DNA from: Microbulbifer agarilyticus
Lineage (GTDB): Bacteria > Pseudomonadota > Gammaproteobacteria > Pseudomonadales > Cellvibrionaceae
Reading direction: 5' to 3'
NCBI RefSeq assembly: GCF_019800665.1
Contig: NZ_JAHVKO010000009.1
Span: 1-58,121 of the forward strand
DNA length: 58,121 bases
Translations under genes and position numbers: made by a program
The notes under the pieces: model-generated
What the model saw: only the letters and a program-made list of their open reading frames with translations
Databases searched by the model: none
Told to the model about the DNA's origin: nothing
Part shown: positions 29,714 to 38,933 of the stretch, one piece after another
Layout: each line of letters begins with the position of its first letter
Position numbering within the stretch: position 1 is the stretch's first letter

Positions 29714-30628
29714 ATGAGCACGACCATCAAACAACTGCGCGCATTCGTCGCCGTGGCCACAACCCACAGCCTGGCGGAAGCAAGCGCCCAGCTGCATGTG
29801 TCGCAGCCGGCCATATCCATTGCAATCCGCAGCCTGGAGGAATCCCTGGGTGGCACCCTGTTCAGTCGCGATGGTCGCCAGCTTGTACTTACACCGGAGG
29901 GCGCCGCCTTTGTCGAACGCGCACAGCAGCTGCTGCACAACTGGGATAACACCCTGGACGCAGTGCAGCAACGCTTCCGCCTGCAGCAGGGGCAACTGTC
30001 GATTGCCGCCATCCCTGCCTTTGCCTTGAATCACATGCCGGAACTACTGCGCGAGTTCCACCAACGCTATCCGGATATCAATATCGTGCTGGAGGATATT
30101 GTGATGGAACGGGTAATCAGCGCCGTGCAGGAAGGCCGCGCCGAGCTAGGGTTCAGCTTTCGTCCAGATGATCTCGGCAGTCTCACATTTACGCCCATCG
30201 GCGATGATCGGTTTGTCGCCGTGCTACCCAAAGGGCACCCGCTGGAAAACAACGACCTGGTGCGCTGGCAAGATCTGGCACGGGAGCCATTTATCGCAAT
30301 GAACCGGGGGTCGGCAGTTCGCCGCTGGACCGACGCCGCGTTCTCGCAAAGCGGAGCCGCCGGCGACGCGGCCCCGCGATTACTATGTGAAGCCTACCAA
30401 CTCAGCACCATCGGCCGGCTGGTAAAAAGCGGGCTCGGCGTCAGTGCCGCACCCAGCCTGTGTATCGGACAGATGCAATCCTATGGGCTGGTATGCAAAC
30501 CACTCGCAGAGCCGGTGGTCTGCCACCCGGTGGGCATTCTTGCGCGGGAAGTGGGCGCACTCTCGGCGCCGGCCCAGGCGTTTGTATCCATTGCGTTAAG
30601 CGAACACCAGCGACCGAGCGCAGATTAG
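29714..30628 (+). CDS. LysR-family transcriptional regulator
   Basis: The 304-residue product has the LysR winged helix at 1-60 (QLRAFVAVATTHSLAEASAQ and QPAISIAIRSLEESLG) and a C-terminal effector domain with QGQLSIAAIPAF. It is divergent from acetoacetyl-CoA synthetase. The spacer is strongly AT-rich near 29640-29700, with several TTTAAA and TTATTAAT half-palindromes that could hold its sites, although I cannot single out one operator. Its regulon is inferred from position only. The Shine-Dalgarno sequence is weak. Confidence 0.9.
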   Translation: MSTTIKQLRAFVAVATTHSLAEASAQLHVSQPAISIAIRSLEESLGGTLFSRDGRQLVLTPEGAAFVERAQQLLHNWDNTLDAVQQRFRLQQGQLSIAAIPAFALNHMPELLREFHQRYPDINIVLEDIVMERVISAVQEGRAELGFSFRPDDLGSLTFTPIGDDRFVAVLPKGHPLENNDLVRWQDLAREPFIAMNRGSAVRRWTDAAFSQSGAAGDAAPRLLCEAYQLSTIGRLVKSGLGVSAAPSLCIGQMQSYGLVCKPLAEPVVCHPVGILAREVGALSAPAQAFVSIALSEHQRPSAD

Positions 30629-30656
30629 TCCGCACAAGCACATAAACCGCAGACAT

Positions 30657-30683
30657 AAAAAAACCGGCCATAGGCCGGTTTTT
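30657..30683. terminator. Bidirectional terminator between lysR-type gene and dps
   Basis: A perfect AAACCGGCC-ATA-GGCCGGTTT stem-loop has an A run on the left and five T on the right, so it can end both the rightward regulator and the leftward dps transcript. Confidence 0.88.
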
Positions 30684-30699
30684 CGAAAACGTACAGAGG

Positions 30700-31170
30700 T
30701 CACTGCGAGGTGGCGCGCAACATCCACGCGGTTTTCTCATGCACACGCATACGGTCGCTGACCAGCGCCGCAGTGGATTCATCATCCGCATCCTGCGCGG
30801 CCTTCAATACATCGCGGCAGGTTTTCACCACCTGTTCGTGCCCCTGGGTAAGGATTCGTACCATCTCCTCTGCTGCAGGTACGTCTTCTACCTCCTTAAC
30901 CGAGCTCAGTTCCGCAAACGCTTTATAGGTAGCGGGGGCGATGACGTCCAGCGTACGAATGCGCTCCGCGATGTCGTCCACCGCTGTCGCCAATTCGGTG
31001 TAATGCTCCTCGAACATCAGGTGCAGTTCCCTGAACAGGCGCCCGGTAACATTCCAGTGAAAGTTATGGGTTTGCAGATAAAGCGTGTAGGAATCTGCCA
31101 AAAGGCGTTTCAAACCCTCTGCTACTTTTTCGCGATCCTTTTCACCGATACCGATATCAATATTGCTCAT
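30700..31170 (-). CDS. dps: Dps/ferritin-like DNA-protection protein
   Basis: Dps dodecamers oxidise and store iron and protect DNA under starvation and peroxide stress. The 156-residue product starts [20 protein letters not shown] with GAGG upstream. A TTG two codons earlier is less likely. The inter-subunit ferroxidase residues are present: [10 protein letters not shown] (His and downstream), [11 protein letters not shown] (Asp/Glu). The four-helix bundle length is standard. Its N-terminal tail is short and not lysine-rich, so direct DNA binding through the tail is not obvious. It is monocistronic, with 248 bp separating it from the M2 peptidase gene. Confidence 0.94.
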   Translation of the reverse strand: MSNIDIGIGEKDREKVAEGLKRLLADSYTLYLQTHNFHWNVTGRLFRELHLMFEEHYTELATAVDDIAERIRTLDVIAPATYKAFAELSSVKEVEDVPAAEEMVRILTQGHEQVVKTCRDVLKAAQDADDESTAALVSDRMRVHEKTAWMLRATSQ

Positions 31171-31418
31171 TAGCAACCTCGTTTGTGTGAATCGATTACA
31201 TTCCGTTTAAGCCGGTAAAGCGCTTCGAATGAACGATCGCGGTTACCGGGCCGGATAGATTGCAGGCAAAAGCACCCCACCCGACTTACAACAAATCTTG
31301 ACTCATTCTAAGGTCACAAATTCTGATTCAAACCCCTAACCCCATTGGCAATTTCTAAGCGGCCAATAGGGCTAGGCAATAGAGTCAGGCAACAGGAGAG
31401 ACCAGCGCGTACTGCCGA

Positions 31419-33356
31419 TTACCAACCACAGTCGCGATCTTTATTTTGCTCTTCCAGATACACCATCAGCGGTTGGAAATAATCCACAATCGCCGTGGCA
31501 TCCAGTTCGCGCTCACCGGTGAGCGCCTCCATGGCATCCGGCCACGGCTTGCTTGCGCCCATGGCCAACATGTTGCGCAGCTTTTCTCCGGCCGCTTTAT
31601 TTTTGTAAATGGAGCAGCGGTGCAGCGGTCCGGTTTCACCGGCGGCCTCGCAGAGCGCGCGGTGGAACTGGAACTGCTGAATACGCGCTAAAAAGTAGCG
31701 GGCGTATGGCGTGTTTCCTGGAATATGGTACTTGGCACCCGGATCGAAGTTCGCTTCGCTGCGCTCTACCGGCGGGGTAATGCCCTGATACTCTTCACGC
31801 AGTTGCCACCACGCCTTGTTGTAATCACCGGGGGCAACTTCGCCGTTGAACACCTGCCAGCGCCATTTATCCACCAGCAGACCGAACGGCAGGAATGCAA
31901 TCTTATCCAGTGCCTGCTGCATCAGATAACCGAGATCCTTGTCTTCACCGGGGATCTCATCCATCAGGCCGATTTCTTTCAGGTACTTGGGCGTGATAGA
32001 CAACGCGATGGTATCCCCCACCGCCTCGTGGAAGCCGTCATTGGCGCCCTCTTTGTACAGGAACGGCTGCTGGTTGTAGATGCGCTGGTAGAAGTTGTGC
32101 CCCAACTCGTGGTGGACGGTGATCAGGTCTTCGCCGGTCTTGTTGATGCACATCTTGATGCGGATATCGTCCTGGCCATCCAGGTTCCAGGCACTCGCAT
32201 GGCAAACCACATCGCGGTCTTTTGGCTGGACAAACTGAGAGCGCTCCCAGAAGGTATCCGGTAGCGGTTTAAAACCGAGTGAAGTAAAAAACTTCTCCCC
32301 AGTCTTCACCATATCCTGTTCGGTCATGCCGGAATTTACCACCAGCTCGGTGAGATCGTAGGGTGCCTCCATATCGTCATCTTTGACGATATCGTAAATA
32401 TTGCCCCACTCCTGCGCCCACATATTGCCGAGCAAGTGCGCCGGAATTTTGCCGCTTGCCGGCGCTACTTTATCGCCATAGTGCTCGTTCAGTTTTGCGC
32501 GTACGTGGCAGTGGAGCGCCTTGTACAGGGGCTTCACCTTGTTCCATTGGTTGTCCATGTCCGCGGCAAATTCGTCCGCCGGCATATCGTATTTGGAGCG
32601 CCACATCACACTGAGGTTGTCGTAGCCCAAATCCTTGGCACCGGCATTACCGATCTCAACCTGGCGTTCGTAAAGAGGCTTCATCGGCGGCGCAACCTTG
32701 CGCCAGCCAACCCAGAGATCTTTCAGCAGTTTCGGATCGCGGCTGTTGGCCATCATCTGGCCCATTTCCGTCAGGGTGAAGCATTTGCCCTCTTCCTTGA
32801 CAGTAGGATCCAGTCCCGCGGTTTCCTCGGGGCAGTACTTACCGGCACCGTACATGCCCTGCATTTTGGAACCGATTTGCGCAAGCTCCGCGGTCATTTC
32901 CGGGTCATTCGGGGCGGGGAAAACCAGGCCCTGCTTGAGCATGGTCAGCATGCGGCGGGTTTCGGGGTCGAGATCGACGTTATCGAACTTGGCCGCCTCT
33001 CCGGCCAGCTCGACCGCAAGCGCGGTATAGCGCTCCATCGCCAGAGCTTCGGTGTACTGGGAATCCAGATTGATATAAGTAGAGGCTACCCAGCTCGCAT
33101 GGCTCGCTTCCTGGGCCATTTTTTCCAGGCGGGCCTGGGCGTCAGCCAGGAATGCCTTGGCATCCTCCGCGCTCGGTTGCCCATTACTGTCGGCGGTGTT
33201 CATCTCCGCATTGGCGGCCGCTGTGTTTTCCGCCGCACCCTGCACGGTTTCAGAAGTGGCACTCTCAGAGACTGCCGCCCCGGTTTCAGTAGAGTCACGG
33301 TCACAGCCTGCCAGGGTGAAAGTGGCAGCAGCGATTATTAGCGCGAGCTTTTTCAT
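31419..33356 (-). CDS. M2-family peptidyl-dipeptidase (ACE-like) lipoprotein
   Basis: This zinc metallopeptidase releases C-terminal dipeptides and is the bacterial homolog of angiotensin-converting enzyme. The 645-residue product starts MKKLALIIAAATFTLAGCDR, a lipoprotein signal with lipobox LAGC. A Thr/Ala/Glu-rich linker follows. The zinc motif HHELGHNFYQ (HExxH) and the downstream EAVGD glutamate are intact, as are KEGANDGFHEAVGD and the chloride-site region near YARYFLARIQQFQFHRALC. GAGGAAG precedes the ATG. With the S9A peptidase and amidohydrolase lipoproteins elsewhere in the window, it fits an organism that digests peptides at its surface. Confidence 0.93.
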   Translation of the reverse strand: MKKLALIIAAATFTLAGCDRDSTETGAAVSESATSETVQGAAENTAAANAEMNTADSNGQPSAEDAKAFLADAQARLEKMAQEASHASWVASTYINLDSQYTEALAMERYTALAVELAGEAAKFDNVDLDPETRRMLTMLKQGLVFPAPNDPEMTAELAQIGSKMQGMYGAGKYCPEETAGLDPTVKEEGKCFTLTEMGQMMANSRDPKLLKDLWVGWRKVAPPMKPLYERQVEIGNAGAKDLGYDNLSVMWRSKYDMPADEFAADMDNQWNKVKPLYKALHCHVRAKLNEHYGDKVAPASGKIPAHLLGNMWAQEWGNIYDIVKDDDMEAPYDLTELVVNSGMTEQDMVKTGEKFFTSLGFKPLPDTFWERSQFVQPKDRDVVCHASAWNLDGQDDIRIKMCINKTGEDLITVHHELGHNFYQRIYNQQPFLYKEGANDGFHEAVGDTIALSITPKYLKEIGLMDEIPGEDKDLGYLMQQALDKIAFLPFGLLVDKWRWQVFNGEVAPGDYNKAWWQLREEYQGITPPVERSEANFDPGAKYHIPGNTPYARYFLARIQQFQFHRALCEAAGETGPLHRCSIYKNKAAGEKLRNMLAMGASKPWPDAMEALTGERELDATAIVDYFQPLMVYLEEQNKDRDCGW

Positions 33357-33620
33357 CGACTTCCTCGGATCATTTTATGGTGTTATTTGGGATCTCTACC
33401 CGGCCAAGCGAGTGGAATGAAGCAAAGATTGTCGTCGTTTTATAGCACACACCCAGCCACGAATTAGGTTCAGCGCGCGCGTCGCACAACACAACGGCAC
33501 CAAATTCCCCAAAGAACCGCAGAAACAGAGAAAAATATTGCAGTAGCAAGCGGTGAGAAAACCGGGATGCAAGGCTAGAAAGCAGGACTGGGAAGCAGAT
33601 AGGAGCGGAGGAGAAATGGA

Positions 33621-33730
<110 letters not shown>

Positions 33731-33814
33731 ACAACGTTCGAGCACTCAGATTAGCACTGGCGGTTGTGACTGCAAGAATCGCAAATACACACCACTGCGC
33801 TCGAAGAGGGCGCG

Positions 33815-33843
33815 ATTATAGAGACTCCTGCCGCCAGGTTCCA
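33815..33843 (-). promoter_or_regulatory. Probable ffs promoter
   Basis: On the minus strand a perfect TATAAT (33815-33820) is followed by a CGCGCCC discriminator, as at the stable-RNA promoters at the left end. The -35 (TGGAAC, 17 bp upstream) is weak. The start would be about 80 nt before the RNA 5' end inferred from pairing, which implies a processed leader. An inverted repeat, CACAAC with GTTGTG, brackets part of that leader. Confidence 0.5.
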
Positions 33844-34037
33844 GCCCCTATTTTCGGCTTTGTTTTCGCCTCTGCTTTCACCTTTGCCTTCACCCTTGAT
33901 AGCCGCGCGTCATTTTGTGCCAGGGACAGGTCAAATTGCGTGCATAAAAAAGCTATAATATGCCGCGCCCGATCCGGGCCCATTTCCAGCGATTACCCTA
34001 ATCTAGCGATTACTCAAGCGAAATTACCGAGTCTCCT

Positions 34038-34892
34038 ATGCACCTGTTCGTCGACAGTCTCACCAATGTGGATTTCAGCTATCTCCACCACACCCGCGGT
34101 GTTGTCGGTGAAACCTGGCTGGCCAATGCCGCCCTCGACGGTGCACTCGACCACCAGGGCATGGTGTGTGACTTTGGCATCGTCAAGAAGACCCTGCGCA
34201 ACTGGCTGGATCACGAGCTGGACCACCGCTTGCTGGTACCGACGCGCTCACCGCACCTGAGCATGCAGCAGGATGGCGAGCAGATTCAGCTGACATGGGC
34301 CCTGCCCGACGGCGAGCACATCACTGTGGGCGGTCCGGCGCAGGCCTTCGCCCTGGTTGCGGTGGAGTCCATCACCCCGGAGTCGGTAGCGGCCTGGTGT
34401 GTAAATGAACTGGATGGGATTTTCCCCACCAGCGTGGACAAACTCAGCCTGAGCTTTAGCGTAGAGCCCATCGACAGTCCGTTCTACCACTACAGTCACG
34501 GCCTGAAAAAGCACGATGGTAACTGTCAGCGTATTGCCCACGGCCACCGTTCCCGCATTCGCATCGACATCGATAGCGAGCGCAGCCCTGCGCTGGAATC
34601 CCAGTGGGCGGAACGCTGGGCGGACATCTACCTCGGCACCAGAGAGGACCTCACCGGCGAGGATACGCAGGGCCAAACCACACAATTGCACTTTGCTTAC
34701 AAGGCTCAACAGGGTGATTTTACTCTGACGATTCCAGCGAACCGCTGTGAGATTCTCGACTGCGACACCACTGTGGAGCAGCTCGCGCAGTACATCGCCG
34801 ATGTACTCGCGGCGGAAAACGCCGGCAAACAAATTACCGTGCGCGCCTATGAAGGCATCGGCAAAGGCGCGGTAGCGTTCGCCGGGCGCTAA
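34038..34892 (+). CDS. QueD/PTPS-like 6-carboxytetrahydropterin synthase, double-length
   Basis: Family members convert dihydroneopterin triphosphate to 6-carboxytetrahydropterin in queuosine synthesis (QueD) or to pyruvoyl-tetrahydropterin (PTPS). This protein has 284 residues, twice the usual length. The N-half has HHTRGVVG and the VCDFGIVKKTLRNWLDHELDH segment (about 43-63), equivalent to the family VMDFxxLK motif. The C-half has FYHYSHGLKKHDGNCQRIAHGH (149-170, given as a region), with candidate zinc histidines H154, H168 and H170 and catalytic C163. It then has TVEQLAQYIADVL near the end. Each half lacks the other's motif. rsmE follows 4 bp later, so the two are likely cotranscribed. A TATAAT at 33954-33959 may be the promoter. 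Confidence 0.75.
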   Translation: MHLFVDSLTNVDFSYLHHTRGVVGETWLANAALDGALDHQGMVCDFGIVKKTLRNWLDHELDHRLLVPTRSPHLSMQQDGEQIQLTWALPDGEHITVGGPAQAFALVAVESITPESVAAWCVNELDGIFPTSVDKLSLSFSVEPIDSPFYHYSHGLKKHDGNCQRIAHGHRSRIRIDIDSERSPALESQWAERWADIYLGTREDLTGEDTQGQTTQLHFAYKAQQGDFTLTIPANRCEILDCDTTVEQLAQYIADVLAAENAGKQITVRAYEGIGKGAVAFAGR

Positions 34893-34896
34893 CCCC

Positions 34897-35613
34897 ATGA
34901 ATCTGATCTTACTGGAGCCCGAGGATTTTCAATCCTCCAGCCAGGTGATGCTGCGCGGCCGTCGCTTCCAGCATATGGTGGAAGTACAGCGTGCCGAAGT
35001 TGGCGACCGCCTGAAAGTTGGCGTGGTGAATGGTCAAATCGGTGCAGGCGAAATCACCGAGCGCAGCGAAAATCACATCGCCATGACGGTGTCACTTGTG
35101 GCAGAACCTCCGGCGGCACTGCCACTGACCCTGATTCTCGCCCTGCCCCGCCCCAAAATGCTCAAGCGTACGATTCAGCACGCCACCGCACTGGGGGTAA
35201 AAAAGCTCTATCTGATCAACGCCTACCGCGTAGAAAAGTCCTACTGGCAAAGCCCCTGGCTGGCTGAAGAAAAGCTGCGGGAACAGTGTGTGCTCGGGCT
35301 CGAGCAGGCCGTGGATACCGCCATGCCGGAAATACAATTACGCAAGCGCTTCAAGCCCTTCGTCGAAGACGAACTCCCCGAAATCGCCAATCAGTCTCTC
35401 AAGCTGGTTGCACACCCGGTGACGGACGCGCCCTGCCCGGTGGATATCGAGCAGCAAACGACGCTCGCCGTCGGCCCCGAGGGCGGGTTTATCCCCTATG
35501 AAGTGGAAAAGCTGCAGGAAGCCGGGTTTCAGTCGGTTCACCTGGGGCCGCGCATTTTGCGTGTCGAAACCGCTTTGCCGGTACTGCTGAGCCGCCTGTT
35601 TCCCGCTCGCTAG
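34897..35613 (+). CDS. rsmE: 16S rRNA (uracil1498-N3)-methyltransferase RsmE
   Basis: RsmE methylates U1498 of 16S rRNA in the decoding region using S-adenosylmethionine. The 238-residue SPOUT protein has an N-terminal PUA-like domain (about 1-70) and the knotted methyltransferase domain with LAVGPEGGFIPYE and LGPRILRVETALPVLLSRL, the diagnostic knot motifs. RPKMLKRTIQHATALGVKKLY is also typical. It starts 4 bp after the QueD-like stop. Confidence 0.96.
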   Translation: MNLILLEPEDFQSSSQVMLRGRRFQHMVEVQRAEVGDRLKVGVVNGQIGAGEITERSENHIAMTVSLVAEPPAALPLTLILALPRPKMLKRTIQHATALGVKKLYLINAYRVEKSYWQSPWLAEEKLREQCVLGLEQAVDTAMPEIQLRKRFKPFVEDELPEIANQSLKLVAHPVTDAPCPVDIEQQTTLAVGPEGGFIPYEVEKLQEAGFQSVHLGPRILRVETALPVLLSRLFPAR

Positions 35614-35667
35614 TATTACAGCGGGCAAACGCCCCACCTCAGCTCTCAATCCTCAACTTACGGGCAT

Positions 35668-35693
35668 AAAAAAGCCGCGCTAATCAGCGCGGC
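35668..35693 (-). terminator. Terminator between rsmE and ald
   Basis: A GCCGCGC-TAATCA-GCGCGGC stem is followed on the minus strand by six T, which ends the leftward ald transcript. On the plus strand it lacks a T run but may still slow rsmE transcription. Confidence 0.8.
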
Positions 35694-35849
35694 CATAACG
35701 GCAGTGACAAAACTGCCGGGGTCTCACAGAGCGGGGCGTGAAGCAGCCCCAGAAGAGAACCATTTGCGGAGCGAGGCAGAGACTTCCCTAATTTGAAATC
35801 TCGCGCCCCGTTCCAGTCATTTCCATCACGTGACGATGAACAAATTGGC

Positions 35850-36995
35850 TTAGGCGGCAACACCTGCGTCAACGGCAGACTTCTGCAGTGCCAGCTTCGG
35901 ATCTACGTATTCGTAGCCCAGTACGTCGGCAACAGCCTTGTAAGTCACCATACCGGCGTGCACGTTCAGGCCTTCCAGCAGGTTGGCGTCGTCCAGCAGC
36001 GCCTGTTTGGCACCCTTGTTCGCCAGAGCAACCGCGAACGGCAGAGTTGCGTTGTTCAGTGCCATGGTGGAGGTACGCGCAACGCCGCCCGGCATGTTGG
36101 CAACACAGTAGTGCACAACGCCATCGACTACGTAGGTCGGCTCCTGATGCGTGGTTGCCTTGGAGGTTTCGAAACAACCGCCCTGGTCAATCGCCACGTC
36201 TACCACAACCGCGCCTTTCTTCATGCGGCTGATGATGTCGCGGGTCAGCAGTTTCGGCGCAGCAGCGCCCGGAATCAGAACCGCACCTACAACCAGGTCC
36301 GCTTCCAGCGCGTGGGATTCAATCGCGTCATCGGTAGAGTACTCGGTACGTACCGCGCCACCGAAAATGTCGTCCAGCTGACGCAGACGCGGCAGGGAGC
36401 GATCCAGAATGGTTACGTCGGCACCCATACCCAGCGCCATCTTGGCTGCGTTGGTACCTACTACACCACCACCGATAATCAGTACTTTGGCCGGAGCTAC
36501 ACCCGGTACGCCGCCCAGCAGCACACCCAGGCCACCCTGAGCTTTTTCCAGGTGGTGTGCGCCACATTGCACGGACATACGGCCGGCAACTTCAGACATC
36601 GGAGCCAGCAGCGGCAGTGCGCCAAAACGGTCGGTTACGGTTTCGTAAGCAATACAGGTTGCACCGGACTTCACCAGCAGTTCGGTCTGCTTGGGGTCTG
36701 GGGCGAGGTGCAGGTAGGTGTACAGCAGCTGGCCAGGACGCAGCATTTCGCACTCGTGCGGCTGAGGCTCTTTTACCTTCACGATCATGTCGGCAGTGGC
36801 AAAGATCTCTTCCGGAGTATCGATGATCTTGGCGCCGGCATGTACATACATTTCATCAGTAAAGCCGATGGAAGCACCACCGTCTTTCTGCACGATCACT
36901 TCGTGACCATGACCAATCAGTTCGCGAACACTCGAAGGCGTCAGGCCAATGCGGTATTCGTGGTTCTTAATCTCTTTTGGGACACCGATCAACAT
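35850..36995 (-). CDS. ald: Alanine dehydrogenase
   Basis: This enzyme catalyses NAD-dependent reversible deamination of L-alanine to pyruvate and ammonia. The start at MLIGVPKEIKNHEYRIGLTP gives 381 residues; a strong GAGGAG is seven bases upstream, and the five extra in-frame codons upstream are unlikely. It has the substrate-site VKEPQPHE lysine region, YLHLAPD, and the Rossmann nucleotide motif LIIGGGVVGTNAAKMALGMG. The late VAIDQGGCFETS and the PGGVARTST segment are typical. An Lrp/AsnC-type regulator is divergent, a common arrangement for alanine or proline catabolic genes. Confidence 0.96.
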   Translation of the reverse strand: MLIGVPKEIKNHEYRIGLTPSSVRELIGHGHEVIVQKDGGASIGFTDEMYVHAGAKIIDTPEEIFATADMIVKVKEPQPHECEMLRPGQLLYTYLHLAPDPKQTELLVKSGATCIAYETVTDRFGALPLLAPMSEVAGRMSVQCGAHHLEKAQGGLGVLLGGVPGVAPAKVLIIGGGVVGTNAAKMALGMGADVTILDRSLPRLRQLDDIFGGAVRTEYSTDDAIESHALEADLVVGAVLIPGAAAPKLLTRDIISRMKKGAVVVDVAIDQGGCFETSKATTHQEPTYVVDGVVHYCVANMPGGVARTSTMALNNATLPFAVALANKGAKQALLDDANLLEGLNVHAGMVTYKAVADVLGYEYVDPKLALQKSAVDAGVAA

Positions 36996-37247
36996 AGCGA
37001 ATCTCCTCAATTACTCTGTCAGCGCCAGCGAGTGCGCATTACGTTCTTGTTGGATTCCCGCAGTATAGGCACCTATATGAAGTGGATTTTTATACTTATT
37101 TAATTATGATTAGTGGAATCCACTGCAAAAACTGATGAAAGGCTACTTTTCAGCCAGCCAGAACCACTTTTTAACCAGTGGCCAAGTCAAGCCCACCTAG
37201 TTCCCGTGCCGCAGCAGGCAAGATCGGGCAATTTTCGAGAGATTCAG

Positions 37248-37733
37248 ATGAAGAGACGCGCCGGCGAACTCAGCACCATTGACCGCAATATTCTGCGTGT
37301 ACTGCAGAAAGACGGTCGCACCAGCTACGCAGAACTGGCCCGTCAGGTCGGCCTTACGGCGACCCCTTGCGTCGAGCGGGTCAAGAAGATGGAAAGTGAT
37401 GGGGTGATTCAGGGCTACACCACGCTGATCAATCCGGAGTACCTGGATGCCGCGCTGGTGGTGTTCGTGCAAATCCGCCTGAATCGCTCCGCCCAGGATG
37501 CCTTTGAAGCATTTCGCAACGCCGTTGCGGAGCTACCGGAGGTGCAGGAATGCTATCTGGTCTCGGGCAGCTTTGACTACCTGATCAAAGCCCGGGTGGC
37601 CGATATGGGCGCGTACCGAAAATTCTATGGGGAAACCCTTCTGACACTGCCGGAAGTACAGGAATGTACCAGCTACGTGGTTATGGAAGAGGTAAAAGAG
37701 ACGTTGGAGGTACCGGTGCACTACAACCGGTAA
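37248..37733 (+). CDS. Lrp/AsnC-family transcriptional regulator
   Basis: The start at MKRRAGELSTIDRNILRVLQ gives 161 residues, the usual Lrp length. The 45 in-frame codons upstream cover the intergenic region and are not family-like. A winged helix with VGLTATPCVERVKKMESDGVIQGY and the C-terminal RAM (regulation of amino acid metabolism) domain are present. It is divergent from ald across 252 bp that should hold shared operators, so it is probably the ald activator responding to alanine. That link is inferred from position and from characterised Lrp-ald pairs in other bacteria. Confidence 0.93.
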   Translation: MKRRAGELSTIDRNILRVLQKDGRTSYAELARQVGLTATPCVERVKKMESDGVIQGYTTLINPEYLDAALVVFVQIRLNRSAQDAFEAFRNAVAELPEVQECYLVSGSFDYLIKARVADMGAYRKFYGETLLTLPEVQECTSYVVMEEVKETLEVPVHYNR

Positions 37734-37770
37734 ACGACAAACGGAAGAGAGAAAGTCGAGGAGACGGCAA

Positions 37771-37799
37771 GCGAGCACCCGGTTGACCGCGGTGCTCGC
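37771..37799. terminator. Hairpin between convergent genes without T run
   Basis: GCGAGCACC (37771-37779) pairs with GGTGCTCGC (37791-37799) around an 11-nt loop that can itself pair in part. It sits between the convergent Lrp-type and DUF962 genes. No T run follows on either strand. Confidence 0.5.
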
Positions 37800-37808
37800 C
37801 GGCAAAAC

Positions 37809-38273
37809 TCAGTACTTGATGCCGAGCTTGCGATACAGGAAACCGATTACCCACGCAGGGCCAATCAACAGGAACTGCAGATCTTTAAAGAAAGACGGCT
37901 TTTTGCCCTCGATATGGTGACCGATAAACTGGAACACCCACATCACCACAAACAGTCCCACAGACCACCAGAGCACGCTCAGACCGGCTCTTTCCAGCCC
38001 GCTGCAAATACCTAAGCAAATCAGTGAAAGTGCGATCATGCCCAGTGCCACCGGGAATGACATCAGCACATAAAACAGCATGGCGGGCACCATCGCCACC
38101 ACCGCCCAGTTCAACCAGGGCAGCGCTGCCATCCAATCCGGCTGGGGTATGGCCCAAAGCAGGCCCACAACGGTGAAGTAAATGACCGGCACTGCGATCC
38201 AGTGGATGGCCTTGTTGGTGGAGTTCTGATGGCTCTCGCCGTATTCGCTGAACCATTGCTGTGCTGTACGCAT
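37809..38273 (-). CDS. DUF962/Mpo1-like membrane protein
   Basis: The 154-residue integral membrane protein has about four hydrophobic segments. It carries the DUF962 signature SHQNSTNKAIHWIAVPVIY near the N-terminus and FIGHHIEGKKPSFF before the last helix. The conserved histidines of these motifs are the proposed metal ligands in yeast Mpo1, an Fe-dependent dioxygenase acting on 2-hydroxy fatty acids. The bacterial role is not established. It stands alone, convergent with the Lrp-type gene. Confidence 0.85.
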   Translation of the reverse strand: MRTAQQWFSEYGESHQNSTNKAIHWIAVPVIYFTVVGLLWAIPQPDWMAALPWLNWAVVAMVPAMLFYVLMSFPVALGMIALSLICLGICSGLERAGLSVLWWSVGLFVVMWVFQFIGHHIEGKKPSFFKDLQFLLIGPAWVIGFLYRKLGIKY

Positions 38274-38476
38274 CGTTTTCCCTCGCCTTGGTTGTTATAA
38301 GGATTGGCTTTTCAGAGATGGTACATCAGAACTCAATGAGACCAAACGGTCACAGGGAGAGCTGTAAGAAGTGCAGGCAAATATTTTGCCCAGCATACTT
38401 CGGTGATCTAAACTCCAATCGCCTGACACACAGCTCAGGCTTCAACTCCTGACAGCCAGCACCGACTGGACACCTT

Positions 38477-38920
38477 TTGTACGATTATCTCCTATCCCTG
38501 CTCGACGACCTCGATGGCGTCCAGCAAAACCCAAAGTATCATCCAGAGGGCGACGCCCTATTTCACTCACTCCAAACCTTCGATCTAGCCTACCGAAACT
38601 CAACCAGCCCAATTCTCTGGACAGCCGCACTATTGCACGATGTTGGCAAAGCAGTAGATACCCGCGGTCACGAACGAATTGGGGCAGAAATGCTGGGCGG
38701 AGTTGTGTGTGACGAAGTAATTTGGCTTGTACAACACCATTTAGATCTAATGAGAGCCCCACGGCACACCCGGCACAAGTACGTGGGCCAGCCCCGCTTC
38801 TCTCGACTGCAACAACTCCGCCGATTCGACGTAGAGGGAAGAGACCCGAAGGCAAACGTCATCACTCCCGAAGAGGCACTCACAATTTTAAAGCCTTACG
38901 ATTCCCTAATCGCGGCCTAA
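38477..38920 (+). CDS. HD-domain protein resembling the HD part of CCA-adding enzymes
   Basis: This 147-residue protein is a single HD phosphohydrolase domain. The segment NPKYHPEGDALFHSLQTFDLA (18-38, described by position) matches the start of the HD domain in bacterial CCA-adding enzymes. Metal ligands visible are H30, H54-D55 in ALLHDVGKA, H65 in GHERIGA, and H87/H88. No nucleotidyltransferase domain is attached. The only start after an in-frame stop at 38450-38452 is TTG at 38477. It ends 13 bp before a separate nucleotidyltransferase gene, and the two look like an operon. Substrate unknown. Confidence 0.75.
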   Translation: MYDYLLSLLDDLDGVQQNPKYHPEGDALFHSLQTFDLAYRNSTSPILWTAALLHDVGKAVDTRGHERIGAEMLGGVVCDEVIWLVQHHLDLMRAPRHTRHKYVGQPRFSRLQQLRRFDVEGRDPKANVITPEEALTILKPYDSLIAA

Positions 38921-38933
38921 CGTCGCCTGATTC

